Below are positions 16,594 through 25,114 of a stretch of DNA of 64,000 nt, one piece after another. The stretch is from JAUSIF01 sp963711595. GTDB taxonomy: Bacteria; Pseudomonadota; Alphaproteobacteria; Rhizobiales; Xanthobacteraceae. Each line of letters begins with the position of its first letter. The first letter of the stretch is position 1. Where the stretch lies: contig CAVQER010000011.1 in the NCBI GenBank assembly GCA_963711595.1, forward strand, positions 124,001-188,000, written 5' to 3'. A program made the position numbers and the translations under genes. Under the pieces are notes generated by a model, which did no database searches, had not been told where the DNA came from, and saw only the letters and a list, made by a program, of their open reading frames with translations.

Positions 16594-17721
16594 ATGGCGC
16601 GATTGCTTCGGCGCTCGCCACACTTCGGTCAGCACCTCGCGCACGGCGCGAAGGAGTTCTTCGACTTCGCCGGCTGGGAGATGCCGACGCATTTCTCTTC
16701 GCTCGCGGAAGAGGCCAAGGCCTGCCGGACGACCGCAATCCTGTTCGACGGTCACGCCATGGGCGAGTTGCACGTCAAGGGCAAGGACGCGTTGAAGGCG
16801 GTGCAGAAGCTATGCGCGAACGATATCGGCAAGGCGCAGCCGGGAATGCTCGTCTACACAGCGCTCTGTACCGAGGAGGGCGGCATCTTCGACGACCTTG
16901 TCGTCTTTTGCCTCGCTCCCGACCACTACTTGCTGACCATGGCGGCGTTCAACACGCACAAGACTCCGGCGTGGGTCGAGAAGCACACTGCCGGCATGAA
17001 CGTGTGCGTGTCGGATACGTCCGCCGGAGAGACCTGCATCGAGATTCAAGGACCAAAGTCACGCGAGATCATGCAGAAAATCTCCGAGTGCGACGTGTCG
17101 GACAAGGCGCTGCCCTATTATCGATTCATCAACGGAAAGATCGCCGGAATCGACTGCATGATCGCGCGGCTCGGTGTGACCGGTGAACTCGGCTACGAGA
17201 TTTTCTACGACCCCGGCCACGCCTGGAGAATGTACGACGCCTTCGTGAAGGCGGGCGAAGAGCACGGCATGGCGTTGAGCGGCAACCGCACGATCGGCAT
17301 GTTTCGCCTCGAAAAGGTCTATCACGTCTACACCCGCGACATCGACGAAACCACGAACCCTTTCGAGGCCGGACTCGGTCGCGCGGTCAAACTCGACAAA
17401 GGCGATTTCATCGGCCGGCGCGCGCTCGCGGAAATTCAGAAAAGTGGTCCTGCACGGAAACTTGTCGGTTTCGAGCTCGGGACCAAGCCAGTTACAGTTG
17501 CAAACAAAAGTCCGATAACGGTGGGCGGCAAGCAGGTCGGGCACGTAACGTTTGTCGGCTTTAGCCCGACGCTGCAGAAGGTGATTGGCCTCGGCTACGT
17601 GGTCTCGAGCGAGGCGAAGGACGGAAATGAATTGACGCTAGCGGGTGATTCTGGAACGCTCTCCGCGAAGATTGTTCCGATCCCGTTCTTCGATCCGAAG
17701 GGAACGCGGATCCGAGTCTGA
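16594..17721 (+). CDS. GcvT-like folate-dependent aminomethyltransferase/demethylase family protein
   Basis: 375 residues matching the glycine-cleavage T-protein fold: FDFAGWEMPTHFSSLAEEA (about 23-41), CTEEGGIFDDLVVF (about 92-105, with the conserved Asp pair), GETCIEIQGPKSREIM, GVTGELGYEIFY, the NRTIGMFRLEK region and a C-terminal beta-barrel with ELGTKPVTVANKSPI. No gcvH or gcvP is nearby, so it is unlikely to be glycine cleavage. Relatives include DMSP demethylase and aromatic O-demethylases that pass a methyl group to tetrahydrofolate. Methyl transfer from the substrate of the linked transporters is the best guess; specificity is unknown. Confidence 0.85.
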   Translation: MARLLRRSPHFGQHLAHGAKEFFDFAGWEMPTHFSSLAEEAKACRTTAILFDGHAMGELHVKGKDALKAVQKLCANDIGKAQPGMLVYTALCTEEGGIFDDLVVFCLAPDHYLLTMAAFNTHKTPAWVEKHTAGMNVCVSDTSAGETCIEIQGPKSREIMQKISECDVSDKALPYYRFINGKIAGIDCMIARLGVTGELGYEIFYDPGHAWRMYDAFVKAGEEHGMALSGNRTIGMFRLEKVYHVYTRDIDETTNPFEAGLGRAVKLDKGDFIGRRALAEIQKSGPARKLVGFELGTKPVTVANKSPITVGGKQVGHVTFVGFSPTLQKVIGLGYVVSSEAKDGNELTLAGDSGTLSAKIVPIPFFDPKGTRIRV

Positions 17722-17738
17722 ACCCGAGGCGACGGACC

Positions 17739-18557
17739 GTGCGTTCACGTCACGCCAATTCCGCCCGCGCCGCGCGCCGCCCGATTACGGGCACGCCAAT
17801 CGTCCGCCCGTTCCGTGGTGACCGCCAGCCGAACATGTTCGCTCGGCTTTCCAAGGTCGAGTTCGAACGCGTCATGTCGCGCGGAACCTTGCAGCGGCTT
17901 CCGGTCGGAAAAACGCTATTCGCCCAAGGCGAACAGCACGACGGCGTGTTCCTGATCGAAACAGGGCTGATCCGGACGTTTTATATTTCTCCTGCCGGGC
18001 GCGAGATCACTCTCGCCTACTGGCAGCCCGGAAACGTCGTCGGAACGCCGCAGGTTCTCGGCGTCGGTACGCATATGTGGTCGGGCATCGCCGTTCAGAA
18101 AGCGGACGTCTACGCGTTTCAAGGCGACTGCCTGCGCGAATTGATCCGCGAAATTCCGTCGCTCGCGCTCGGCATCGTCGAGGCATTGGAATTCAAGGGA
18201 AAGTGCTTGTCGGCGCTGCTGCAAATGCTTGGAACGCGGTCGGTGTCCGAACGCCTTGGGATGTTGCTCGCGAATCTTGCGGATCTGCACGGCGTCGAGG
18301 TCGAGGAAGGCATCGCCATCGGCCAACCGTTCACCCACGAGGCGTTGGCGCAGATGGTCGGCGCATCGCGGCAGTGGGTAACGATGACGCTCGATCGCTT
18401 TCAGTCCGAGGGGTTAATCCAGATCGGCCGGTGTCGAACAATTATTTTTGACGCGGACGCCCTGCGCGCCTATCGGGCGGTGCCGGAGCGGAAGGACAGG
18501 ACCCGGAATGGCCGCATCCTGCCCGAATGCGTCACTGAACTGCCCGATCAACTGTAG
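17739..18557 (+). CDS. Crp/Fnr-family transcriptional regulator
   Basis: 272 residues: a cyclic-nucleotide-binding-type beta-barrel (about 34-145: LPVGKTLFAQGEQHDGVFLIETG, PAGREITLAYWQPGNVVG) then a dimer helix and a winged helix-turn-helix (about 198-230, THEALAQMVGASRQWVTMTL). The recognition helix has Arg-Gln where E. coli Crp has Arg-Glu. That would fit a half-site other than TGTGA, and TGTCA-N6-TGACA sites occur around this locus. No FNR-type N-terminal cysteine cluster is present. GTG 17739 is the longest start; ATG 17835 would remove a basic 32-residue leader and is also plausible. It starts 17 bp after the GcvT-like gene. Confidence 0.9.
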   Translation: MRSRHANSARAARRPITGTPIVRPFRGDRQPNMFARLSKVEFERVMSRGTLQRLPVGKTLFAQGEQHDGVFLIETGLIRTFYISPAGREITLAYWQPGNVVGTPQVLGVGTHMWSGIAVQKADVYAFQGDCLRELIREIPSLALGIVEALEFKGKCLSALLQMLGTRSVSERLGMLLANLADLHGVEVEEGIAIGQPFTHEALAQMVGASRQWVTMTLDRFQSEGLIQIGRCRTIIFDADALRAYRAVPERKDRTRNGRILPECVTELPDQL

Positions 18558-18628
18558 CCGTCCCTGAAATGCCAGTGTGCGTCGCCCATGCCCTGACGGC
18601 ACGGGCGGACGTCGTCGCTCGGGCATCG

Positions 18629-18648
18629 TCTGTCATGTTGTTGACAGA
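18629..18648. promoter_or_regulatory. Perfect inverted repeat, candidate operator of the ABC/TauE operon
   Basis: TCTGTCA-TGTTGT-TGACAGA, seven-base arms, six-base spacer, 134 bp upstream of the binding-protein start. This is the most symmetrical of the four sites and defines the motif TGTCA-N6-TGACA. Confidence 0.65.
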
Positions 18649-18782
18649 CAGGGGGCGCCCTACGGCTAAGATTTTCCAAGCATTTTGCTGCGCTCGCGGC
18701 GGCGACGACACCGCTTGGGCGCGAAACGGCGGCAAACCGCCGAAACAACGACAGCCGCTCACGCGGCGCCTGGGAGGAAGTA

Positions 18783-20027
18783 ATGGCCAAGAAGGACTCG
18801 GACTCGAAATCCAAGCGTGCCGCTCCGCGGTTTAGCCGCCGTCAGTTCATGGTGGGGTCGGCCGCCGGCATTGCCGGCGCGGCGATGAGCACGGCCGGGT
18901 TTCCCTGGGGAGACCTTGCCTACGGACAACAGTTGAAAGGCAAGCCGGTCAAAATCGGCGTGGCCGTGCGGCCGGACTGGACGCAAGGCTGGTTCGGCGT
19001 CGTCAACGAGGAAAAGCAGATCTGGAAGAAGTATCTTCCGGAGGGAAGCGAAGTCGAATTCAGCCATCCGATCCAGGGCGGGGTCGTTACCAACGAGCTG
19101 ATCGCGAACAAGATCAAGATCGGTCACAACGGCGACGCACCGGGTCTGATCGCGACTTACCAGCGTGACCGAGTGGACATTCGTGCAATTGGACTGATCG
19201 GCAGTTCGCCGAGCGGGTATCACTGCTACCAGATCCTCGCGCGCACCGACGCGCCCGAGTTCAAGGATTCGAAGGAAGCATTGCGCTGGTTCGACGGGAA
19301 AGTAATCGCGACGCCTAAGGGCAGCTGCTCTGATCGGTTCTTTCAGGATGTGTTGAAGCGCGAAGGGATCAAGCCCAAGGAATATCTCAATCAACCGATC
19401 GGCGTGATTACGACCAATCTTCGCACCAAACGCATCGACGGCGCGGCGACGTGGGATCCGCAGGGCGCCGCAGTCAGCACGATCGCCGGCGAAGGCATCG
19501 CCCGCATCGTCGCTACTGGCCAGGCGTGGAACGAACGGGACTCCGGCACGATCGTCGCGCGCAAGGATTTCATGGACGAGCGTCCGGACATCGTCAAAGC
19601 GTGGCTGAAAGCCGAGATCGAAACGCAGATCTGGTACTACGACCCGCGGAACCATGCGGAAGTGCTGAAAATCGCCGAAAAGTACGTCGCGGGCTTCACG
19701 CAGAAGGCGCTGTGGTTCTCGCTCGCTGGCCTGCTGCCCGAGCCGTACTACGGCGGCCCAATCCGCGACGAGAAGCTTTTCGTCTGGAACGATGACGTGC
19801 GCGCGCTGCAGCGGCGGGTCACCGAGTATCTCGCGCAGGAGAAAGTGATCCCGTCGCCCGATCTGCTTCCGGGCGCGGTTGACGACAGCCTCGCGCGCGA
19901 GGCGATGAAGGAAATGAACGTCACTTCGCCGTTGACGCGCATCAAAGCCGTGCCGATCGAGAAGGGATTCCCGCTGCTGAACGATACCAAGCGCATCCAG
20001 GAGTACGTGGATCTGTTCAAAATCTGA
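18783..20027 (+). CDS. ABC transporter substrate-binding protein, NitT/TauT type, Tat-exported
   Basis: 414 residues. The N-terminus has a twin-arginine signal (FSRRQFMVG, Arg19-Arg20, followed by a hydrophobic Ala/Gly region). The mature chain resembles the SsuA/TauA/NrtA/ThiY-like fold: VKIGVAVRPDWTQGWFGVVN, VEFSHPIQGGVVTNELI, KIGHNGDAPGLIATYQ, ATPKGSCSDRFFQDVL and DGAATWDPQGAAVS. It binds an anion such as a sulfonate, nitrate or related acid for ABC import; ligand unknown. Start ATG has GGGAGGAAG six bases upstream. Tat export suggests a folded or cofactor-containing protein, or simply lineage habit. It is the only binding protein for two permease/ATPase pairs. Confidence 0.92.
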   Translation: MAKKDSDSKSKRAAPRFSRRQFMVGSAAGIAGAAMSTAGFPWGDLAYGQQLKGKPVKIGVAVRPDWTQGWFGVVNEEKQIWKKYLPEGSEVEFSHPIQGGVVTNELIANKIKIGHNGDAPGLIATYQRDRVDIRAIGLIGSSPSGYHCYQILARTDAPEFKDSKEALRWFDGKVIATPKGSCSDRFFQDVLKREGIKPKEYLNQPIGVITTNLRTKRIDGAATWDPQGAAVSTIAGEGIARIVATGQAWNERDSGTIVARKDFMDERPDIVKAWLKAEIETQIWYYDPRNHAEVLKIAEKYVAGFTQKALWFSLAGLLPEPYYGGPIRDEKLFVWNDDVRALQRRVTEYLAQEKVIPSPDLLPGAVDDSLAREAMKEMNVTSPLTRIKAVPIEKGFPLLNDTKRIQEYVDLFKI

Positions 20028-20069
20028 TTGTTCGACGCATCAACGGATGGAAGACGGGAACACCAAGGA

Positions 20070-20948
20070 ATGGCCCAGCTAATTGCTTCGACCCCGACGG
20101 CAATCGGGGATGTGGCCGCAGTTCGTGTTCCATGGAACGTAAGGCTGCGGCGGCTCCTCAAGAGCCGTCGCCCTTATCTCGCCCTTCTCGGCATCTGCGC
20201 CTTTTTTCTCGCCTGGTACCTGCTCGTCGACGTCATTCGGTTCTGGCGTTTCCGTGAACTGCCGGGATTTGTCGCGAGCGTCCGCGAATGGCTCAGCCCA
20301 AATCCGGTGTACGGCGTATCGATCTGGACTCCCGAGTATTACAACCACATCTTTGCATCCGTTTACCGGGTGTTCGTTGCGTTCGTCTGTGCGACGGCAC
20401 TCGGCATACCGATCGGGATTCTCATGGGGTGGCGCCGGATCTTCTACGGTCTGACGTTTCCGATTCTGGAATTGCTGCGACCGATCCCGATCCTGGCGTG
20501 GATTCCGCTGGCGATCATCTTGCTGCCGGGCCGTGAGCTGCCGATCATCGGACTTACGTTTCTGGCGGCGTTCTTCGTGACGATCCTGAACACGCTGCTC
20601 GGCGTTCAATCGATCGACCAGGTCTACTTTCGCGCTGCGAAATCGCTCGGCTTCAGCCAGACGGCGATCCTGTTTCACATCATCGTCCCGGGCGCCCTGC
20701 CCTACATTTTTGTCGGGCTGCAGATTGCGATGGGTGCCTGCTGGTTCTCGCTCGTCGCGTCGGAGATCGTCTCCGGACAGGCCGGTCTCGGCTACAAGGT
20801 GTGGGAGGCCTACTACTACGTGCAGTTCGAGACGATGGTCATCGTCATGGCCACGCTCGGGTTCCTCGGTTACGTGTCGAGCGCGATCGTGCGGATGATC
20901 GGAAGCCGTCTGATGCGGTGGCGCGCTCGGGTTCTGGCGGGCGCGTGA
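20070..20948 (+). CDS. ABC transporter permease, NitT/TauT type (first)
   Basis: 292 residues with six predicted transmembrane segments. It has the BPD-transport coupling EAA loop AAKSLGFSQTAILFHIIVPGALPYIFVG and the C-terminal membrane segments up to MIGSRLM. It forms the channel for the Tat-exported binding protein's ligand. ATG 20070 is chosen because the preceding residues (from 20028) are hydrophilic and the region from 20070 begins the typical N-terminus; the frame is open upstream. It ends with a TGATG overlap to the next ATPase gene. Confidence 0.93.
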   Translation: MAQLIASTPTAIGDVAAVRVPWNVRLRRLLKSRRPYLALLGICAFFLAWYLLVDVIRFWRFRELPGFVASVREWLSPNPVYGVSIWTPEYYNHIFASVYRVFVAFVCATALGIPIGILMGWRRIFYGLTFPILELLRPIPILAWIPLAIILLPGRELPIIGLTFLAAFFVTILNTLLGVQSIDQVYFRAAKSLGFSQTAILFHIIVPGALPYIFVGLQIAMGACWFSLVASEIVSGQAGLGYKVWEAYYYVQFETMVIVMATLGFLGYVSSAIVRMIGSRLMRWRARVLAGA

Positions 20949-21787
20949 TGAAAAACGGATCCGCGCGCCAAGGCTCGCTTTCGTTTCGCCACGCGGGCAA
21001 GATTTACGACCCGGACATCGCGCACGTGATCGCTCTCGACGATGTGAGCTTCGAGATCGCTGCCGGCGAGTTCTGCGTCGTCGTCGGACCATCCGGATGC
21101 GGCAAAACCACGCTCCTGAATGCGATCGCCGGCTTCGACCGCCTCACGAGCGGCGAGATCCTGCTTGATGGCGAATTACTGACTTCAGCGGGAAAGCCAT
21201 TGCTGCCCGGGGCCGACCGGATGGTCGTATTTCAACAGGGCGCGTTGTTTCCGTGGAAGACCGTGCTCTGGAACGTCACCTGCGGGCCGATCCAGCAAGG
21301 CCGGATGTCGCGGCGCGAAGCGGAGAAGCAGGCAACGCATTTGCTCGCGCGCGTTGGCCTGACCGCCGTGGGGAGCCAGTACCCGGGGGAACTGTCGGGC
21401 GGCATGAAGCGCCGGGTCGAGATCGTCCGGGCGCTGATGAATGACCCGAAGGTGCTGCTGCTCGACGAACCGTTCCGCGCGCTCGATGCTCTGACGAAGA
21501 GTGTCGTGCAGGAGTATCTGCTCGAACTCTACGATCTCACGCCGAAGACGGTCTTCTTTATCACCCATGACATCGAGGAAGCGGCGTTTCTTGCCGACAG
21601 GATCGTGGTGATGACGACCCGGCCTGGCAGGGTTCTCAAGATCATCGACGTGGGCATCGAGCGTCCGCGCGACTATCGCATCCTCACGACGCCGCGTTTC
21701 CTGGCAATCGAGAGCGAGGTTCGCGCCGCAATCCATGACGAGGCTCGCAAGGCGTTCGAAGCGGGCGAACGGGAACTTGCTTCATGA
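20948..21787 (+). CDS. ABC transporter ATP-binding protein, NitT/TauT type (first)
   Basis: 279 residues with Walker A GPSGCGKTT, Q-loop VVFQQGALFPW, signature LSGGMKRRVEI, Walker B VLLLDEPF and H-loop FITHDIEEA. It drives import through the adjacent permease. Start ATG overlaps the permease stop by one base. Its stop overlaps the next permease start (ATGA), showing a tightly packed operon. A TauB/SsuB/NrtD-like role is expected; substrate not identified. Confidence 0.95.
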   Translation: MKNGSARQGSLSFRHAGKIYDPDIAHVIALDDVSFEIAAGEFCVVVGPSGCGKTTLLNAIAGFDRLTSGEILLDGELLTSAGKPLLPGADRMVVFQQGALFPWKTVLWNVTCGPIQQGRMSRREAEKQATHLLARVGLTAVGSQYPGELSGGMKRRVEIVRALMNDPKVLLLDEPFRALDALTKSVVQEYLLELYDLTPKTVFFITHDIEEAAFLADRIVVMTTRPGRVLKIIDVGIERPRDYRILTTPRFLAIESEVRAAIHDEARKAFEAGERELAS

Positions 21788-22623
21788 TAAGCACGTCGGC
21801 GACAGCCTCCGGCGCGACGCAGGCGAAGCGGAAAAAAGCGGCACGATTCCGCCGCTGGCTCGCGGGCTGGTGGAATCTGAATTTGCTGCTCGGCCTGGTG
21901 TCGATCGGTTCGCTCGCTTTTCTCTGGGAGTTTGCCCGACCGCTGGGAATTCCCGCGCTCAGCAGCGTGCCGCCTCCGAGCGAAGTGATACGCGCATCGG
22001 CGAACCTGCTGGGATCGCGTCTGTACTGGGACGGGTGGATGCTGAGCGTTCAGCGCATCACGCTCGGCTTCCTCGCCGCACAGATCGTCGGCATCCCGTT
22101 GGGCCTCATCATGGCCATGCATCGCAATGCATTCGACACGATGTTTCCAATTGTCGAGATCCTGCGTCCTATTCCGCCGGTCGCGTGGATCCCGGTTTCC
22201 ATCGTGTTCTGGCCCACGCGCGAACTCAGTGTCGTCTTCATCGTGTTCCTGGGCGCGTTCTGGATCGTGCTGCTCAACACGATCGGCGGTGCTTCCAACG
22301 TGGATCCGAATTACAAACGGGCGGCGCTTTCACTCGGTTCGACGCAACGCGATCTTTTCTGGCGCATCGTCCTTCCGGCGACGATCCCGTCGATCGTGAC
22401 GGGCATGGCCGTCGGCATGGGAATCGCCTGGGAGATGGTGGTCGCTGCCGAAATGATCGCCGGGCGCACCGGGCTCGGCTACTTGCTTTGGCAGTCTTTC
22501 GAGATCAACGCGATCGCGCAGGTGATCGTCTGCATGATTTCGATCGGAATCGCGGGCTACATCTCCTCGGAGATCATCCGCCAGTTCGGCGGTCTGGTTG
22601 CTCCCTGGCGCTCGCAGCACTGA
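21784..22623 (+). CDS. ABC transporter permease, NitT/TauT type (second)
   Basis: 279 residues, about six transmembrane segments. It has FPIVEILRPIPPVAWIPVSI, AALSLGSTQRDLFWRIVLPATIPSIV (the EAA loop) and the closing GIAGYISSEII. It is a separate paralogue of the first permease, and with the second ATPase it may form either a second importer or a heteromeric channel. No second binding protein is present in the operon. Stop 22623 lies 10 bp before the TauE-like gene. Confidence 0.93.
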   Translation: MISTSATASGATQAKRKKAARFRRWLAGWWNLNLLLGLVSIGSLAFLWEFARPLGIPALSSVPPPSEVIRASANLLGSRLYWDGWMLSVQRITLGFLAAQIVGIPLGLIMAMHRNAFDTMFPIVEILRPIPPVAWIPVSIVFWPTRELSVVFIVFLGAFWIVLLNTIGGASNVDPNYKRAALSLGSTQRDLFWRIVLPATIPSIVTGMAVGMGIAWEMVVAAEMIAGRTGLGYLLWQSFEINAIAQVIVCMISIGIAGYISSEIIRQFGGLVAPWRSQH

Positions 22624-22633
22624 GAGCGCCGGG

Positions 22634-23764
22634 ATGCCAGCGACCAGTCAGGCACGCATTGCAAACGGCAAAGCCGCGGCCGTGCCTACCACGTCGATCA
22701 AACGCGAATTTTTTATCGAGCAACTGCCGCTCATCGTCCTGACGTTCGTGGCCGGCATCGTCGCCGCATACTGGCAACACGGATTTCTTCCAGGCGGAGA
22801 AATCGCCTTCCCCCTTGCCGGCACGAGGGTCCCGATCTGGCATCTGGTCTGGATGGGGTTCTGGACCGGGTACACGATGGCGGTCGTCGGCGAGGCTGCC
22901 GGCATTTTCGCGTTGCCGTATCAGATGTCGGTCCTTCAGTTCGGCACGATTTCCGTCACGCCCACGACCCAACTCCTGACATTCCTGAATCCGTTCGGCG
23001 CATTGCTCGGATTTCACCGAAACAAGCAAACGAACTGGGATTTTGCGCTCTGGGTTTGCGTAGGTGGCGTGGCCGGAGCCGTGATCGGTCCGTTCGTGCG
23101 CCTCAAGCTGCTGTTCGAGCCCGGCCCATTCACCTTCGTTGTTGGGCTCGCCCTCGCGGTGACGGGCATCCATCTTTGCTTGGCGGGCGCTCGTGGCTTC
23201 CGCATCAAGGACTCATTCGAGAAGAAATTTGAGGACGAGGCTCAACGTGAACGCGCCGCCGGCCGATCTCCGTCCGGGCTGCCGCCTGACGTCCGCATCG
23301 AGACGCTGAAAAAGGGCGGCGGATCGTTGACCATCGCATACTGGGGAGAAACCTGGACGATGGACACGCGCATCCTGTTCCTCGTCGGACTGGGCGTGGG
23401 CATCATCAGCTCGGCGCTCGGGGTCGGAGGCGGGTTTCTCCTCGTGCCTATATTCGCGGCGTTCTACCGATTGCCGATCTACATTCTGGTTGCCGCCTCC
23501 ATTCCGTACGTCATCTCCCTCTCGGCGATCAGCATCTTCACGTACAGCGTCATCGTTCCGTACGTCACGGGCCTCTGGGCGCCGCCGGAATGGGCCTGGG
23601 GCTTGTTTGCTGCTTCCGGCGGCATTTTCGGCGCCTGGTGCGCCGCAAAGACCCAACGGTTCGTGCCCCAGCCGCTGCTGAAACTGATGCTGGGCGTCAT
23701 CACCGCCGCGGCCGGAGCCCTCTACATCGCGGGCGGCTTCGTCGAGCTGCCGTTCCGGTTGTAA
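22634..23764 (+). CDS. TauE/SafE family sulfite/anion exporter
   Basis: 376 residues, about eight hydrophobic segments, with the two TSUP half-repeats: WMGFWTGYTMAVVGEAAGIFALP early, and GVGIISSALGVGGGFLLVPIF at about 256-276. Family members export sulfite, sulfoacetate or similar anions, or serve sulfur-related pathways; some import. In this gene set it suggests removal of a sulfur anion after degradation of a sulfonate-like or methylated sulfur compound. That is inference: the substrate cannot be read from sequence. ATG 22634 is chosen; the frame is open to 22598 but overlaps the upstream gene. Confidence 0.87.
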   Translation: MPATSQARIANGKAAAVPTTSIKREFFIEQLPLIVLTFVAGIVAAYWQHGFLPGGEIAFPLAGTRVPIWHLVWMGFWTGYTMAVVGEAAGIFALPYQMSVLQFGTISVTPTTQLLTFLNPFGALLGFHRNKQTNWDFALWVCVGGVAGAVIGPFVRLKLLFEPGPFTFVVGLALAVTGIHLCLAGARGFRIKDSFEKKFEDEAQRERAAGRSPSGLPPDVRIETLKKGGGSLTIAYWGETWTMDTRILFLVGLGVGIISSALGVGGGFLLVPIFAAFYRLPIYILVAASIPYVISLSAISIFTYSVIVPYVTGLWAPPEWAWGLFAASGGIFGAWCAAKTQRFVPQPLLKLMLGVITAAAGALYIAGGFVELPFRL

Positions 23765-23779
23765 TCGGAGGTCCAGGGA

Positions 23780-23875
23780 ATGCAAACCATGTACGCTGCG
23801 CTCCCGTACCTTCCCTTTATCATCATTGCGCTGGCGGCACTCGTCGGCGCACAGCACGTCTACTTCTATTGGTAG
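23780..23875 (+). CDS. 31-residue single-pass membrane peptide
   Basis: ATG 23780 to TAG 23875 encodes MQTMYAALPYLPFIIIALAA and a short tail ending VYFYW. The upstream GGAGG at 23767-23771, nine bases before the ATG, supports translation. One hydrophobic helix (about residues 8-24) with an aromatic end. It sits between the exporter gene and the second ATPase with short gaps on both sides (15 and 6 bp), so it is probably co-translated. It could be a small subunit or stabiliser of the exporter or of the ABC permease. Too short for most gene finders; no family recognised. Confidence 0.55.
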   Translation: MQTMYAALPYLPFIIIALAALVGAQHVYFYW

Positions 23876-23881
23876 CGCATC

Positions 23882-24745
23882 ATGGCAAGCGAGAGTCGCG
23901 GTCCGGGCGAAGTGATCGTCGAGAACGTCTCGAAGTCGATCGGCGACGAGTACGCCAGCAAGACGATCGTCGAGAACTGCTCGTTCCAAGTGCCGCGCGG
24001 AAAGTTCACGGTCCTCATCGGCCCGTCCGGATGCGGCAAGACTACGCTGATCAACTTGATCGCGGGCTACGACCGGCCGAACGCAGGCCGCATCACACTC
24101 GACGGCGTGCCGGTCGGCGCACCGACGAGCGATCGTCTCGTCGTCTTCCAGGAAACGGCACTATTTCCCTGGATGACCGTTTTTCAGAACGTCACCTACG
24201 GCCCTTCGGTGCAGCGGCGCGCGAAAGCGGCGGACACCGAGGTTGAGGCAAATTCGCTGCTCACAAGGTTCGGGTTGGGCGAGTTTCGCGACAAGTATCC
24301 CAACCAATTGTCGGGTGGAATGCAGCGCCGTGCGGAGCTGGCGCGCGCTCTGATCAACCGGCCGCGCGTACTGCTGATGGACGAACCTTTTCGTGGTCTC
24401 GACGCGATGACGCGCCAGCTGATGCAGGAGTATCTGCTCCGGCTATTCGAGGGTAGCGGCCAGACTATTCTGTTCGTGACGTCGGAGATCGACGAGGCAA
24501 TCCTGCTCGCCGACACGATTGTGTTGCTCTCTCGCTCCCCCGCCACCGCCAAGGATGTCATCCAGGTCGATATTCCGCGCCCGCGCGGCGTGAAGATTTT
24601 TGGAACGCCTCGCTATGCCGAGCTGAAAAGGACCGCCCTCTCGCTGCTCTATCGCGAGGCAGTCGAGGCATTCGCTTCGGGAAGCAGCAGCGCCGCCGAC
24701 CTCGTCGAAGCGTTTGAAACCCGGCACGGGGCGGACGCGCCATGA
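23882..24745 (+). CDS. ABC transporter ATP-binding protein, NitT/TauT type (second)
   Basis: 287 residues with GPSGCGKTT (Walker A), VVFQETALFPW (Q-loop), LSGGMQRRAEL (signature), VLLMDEPF (Walker B). The position of the usual H-loop His carries Ser (FVTSEIDEA rather than FVTHDIDEA), an unusual change that may reduce hydrolysis. Start ATG is 6 bp after the small membrane peptide; stop overlaps the next start (ATGA). Partner is likely the second permease, from which it is separated by the exporter gene. Confidence 0.93.
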   Translation: MASESRGPGEVIVENVSKSIGDEYASKTIVENCSFQVPRGKFTVLIGPSGCGKTTLINLIAGYDRPNAGRITLDGVPVGAPTSDRLVVFQETALFPWMTVFQNVTYGPSVQRRAKAADTEVEANSLLTRFGLGEFRDKYPNQLSGGMQRRAELARALINRPRVLLMDEPFRGLDAMTRQLMQEYLLRLFEGSGQTILFVTSEIDEAILLADTIVLLSRSPATAKDVIQVDIPRPRGVKIFGTPRYAELKRTALSLLYREAVEAFASGSSSAADLVEAFETRHGADAP

Positions 24746-25110
24746 AGCGCGCCGCACTCCTGCTCGCGGTTCTTTTCGCGGCAGCCAGTGCGCTCGTCTT
24801 CGTCTTTCGCGAAATTCCCACTCCAAGCGAGTCCGCAGTCGCCCGGCCAATCATCGCCCAGCTCTTCGCCAACCCCGATACGTTTGCCGGGAAGAAGGTG
24901 GAAGTCTATGGCTTGGTCATACAGAGCAACTCGAGGAACGAGTTCCTGTTGCAGGATGTTTCGCAGCGTCCGCTGCGAGTGCTGGGACACGCGTCGGTTG
25001 GCGACCAGGTCACGGTCCTCGGAACTGTGCAGACGGGCGGCATGGCGATCTATCTTTCCGCGGAAAGCTTGAAGTCCACGAAGGTCCTCGGCGGCGGTGG
25101 GTGCTGCTGA
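24742..25110 (+). CDS. Small membrane-anchored OB-fold-like protein ending in Cys-Cys
   Basis: 122 residues with a hydrophobic N-terminus (about 4-22) acting as signal or anchor. A small beta domain follows: NPDTFAGKKVEVYGLVIQ, FLLQDVSQRPLRVLG, VGDQVTVLGTVQ, AIYLSAESLKSTKVLG, reminiscent of OB-fold proteins such as tRNA_anti-like or YgiW-like envelope proteins. The last residues are GGGGCC, an unusual double-Cys tail that could bind a metal or form a disulfide. Overlaps the ATPase stop, so it belongs to the ABC operon. Function not known. Confidence 0.65.
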   Translation: MKRAALLLAVLFAAASALVFVFREIPTPSESAVARPIIAQLFANPDTFAGKKVEVYGLVIQSNSRNEFLLQDVSQRPLRVLGHASVGDQVTVLGTVQTGGMAIYLSAESLKSTKVLGGGGCC

Positions 25111-25114
25111 CCCG

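Noticed and set aside
15166..16773. A 535-residue open frame on the minus strand opposite the nitroreductase-like gene
   Set aside because: It mirrors the codon bias of the plus-strand gene, has no start signal or domain, and is a typical GC-rich antisense shadow.
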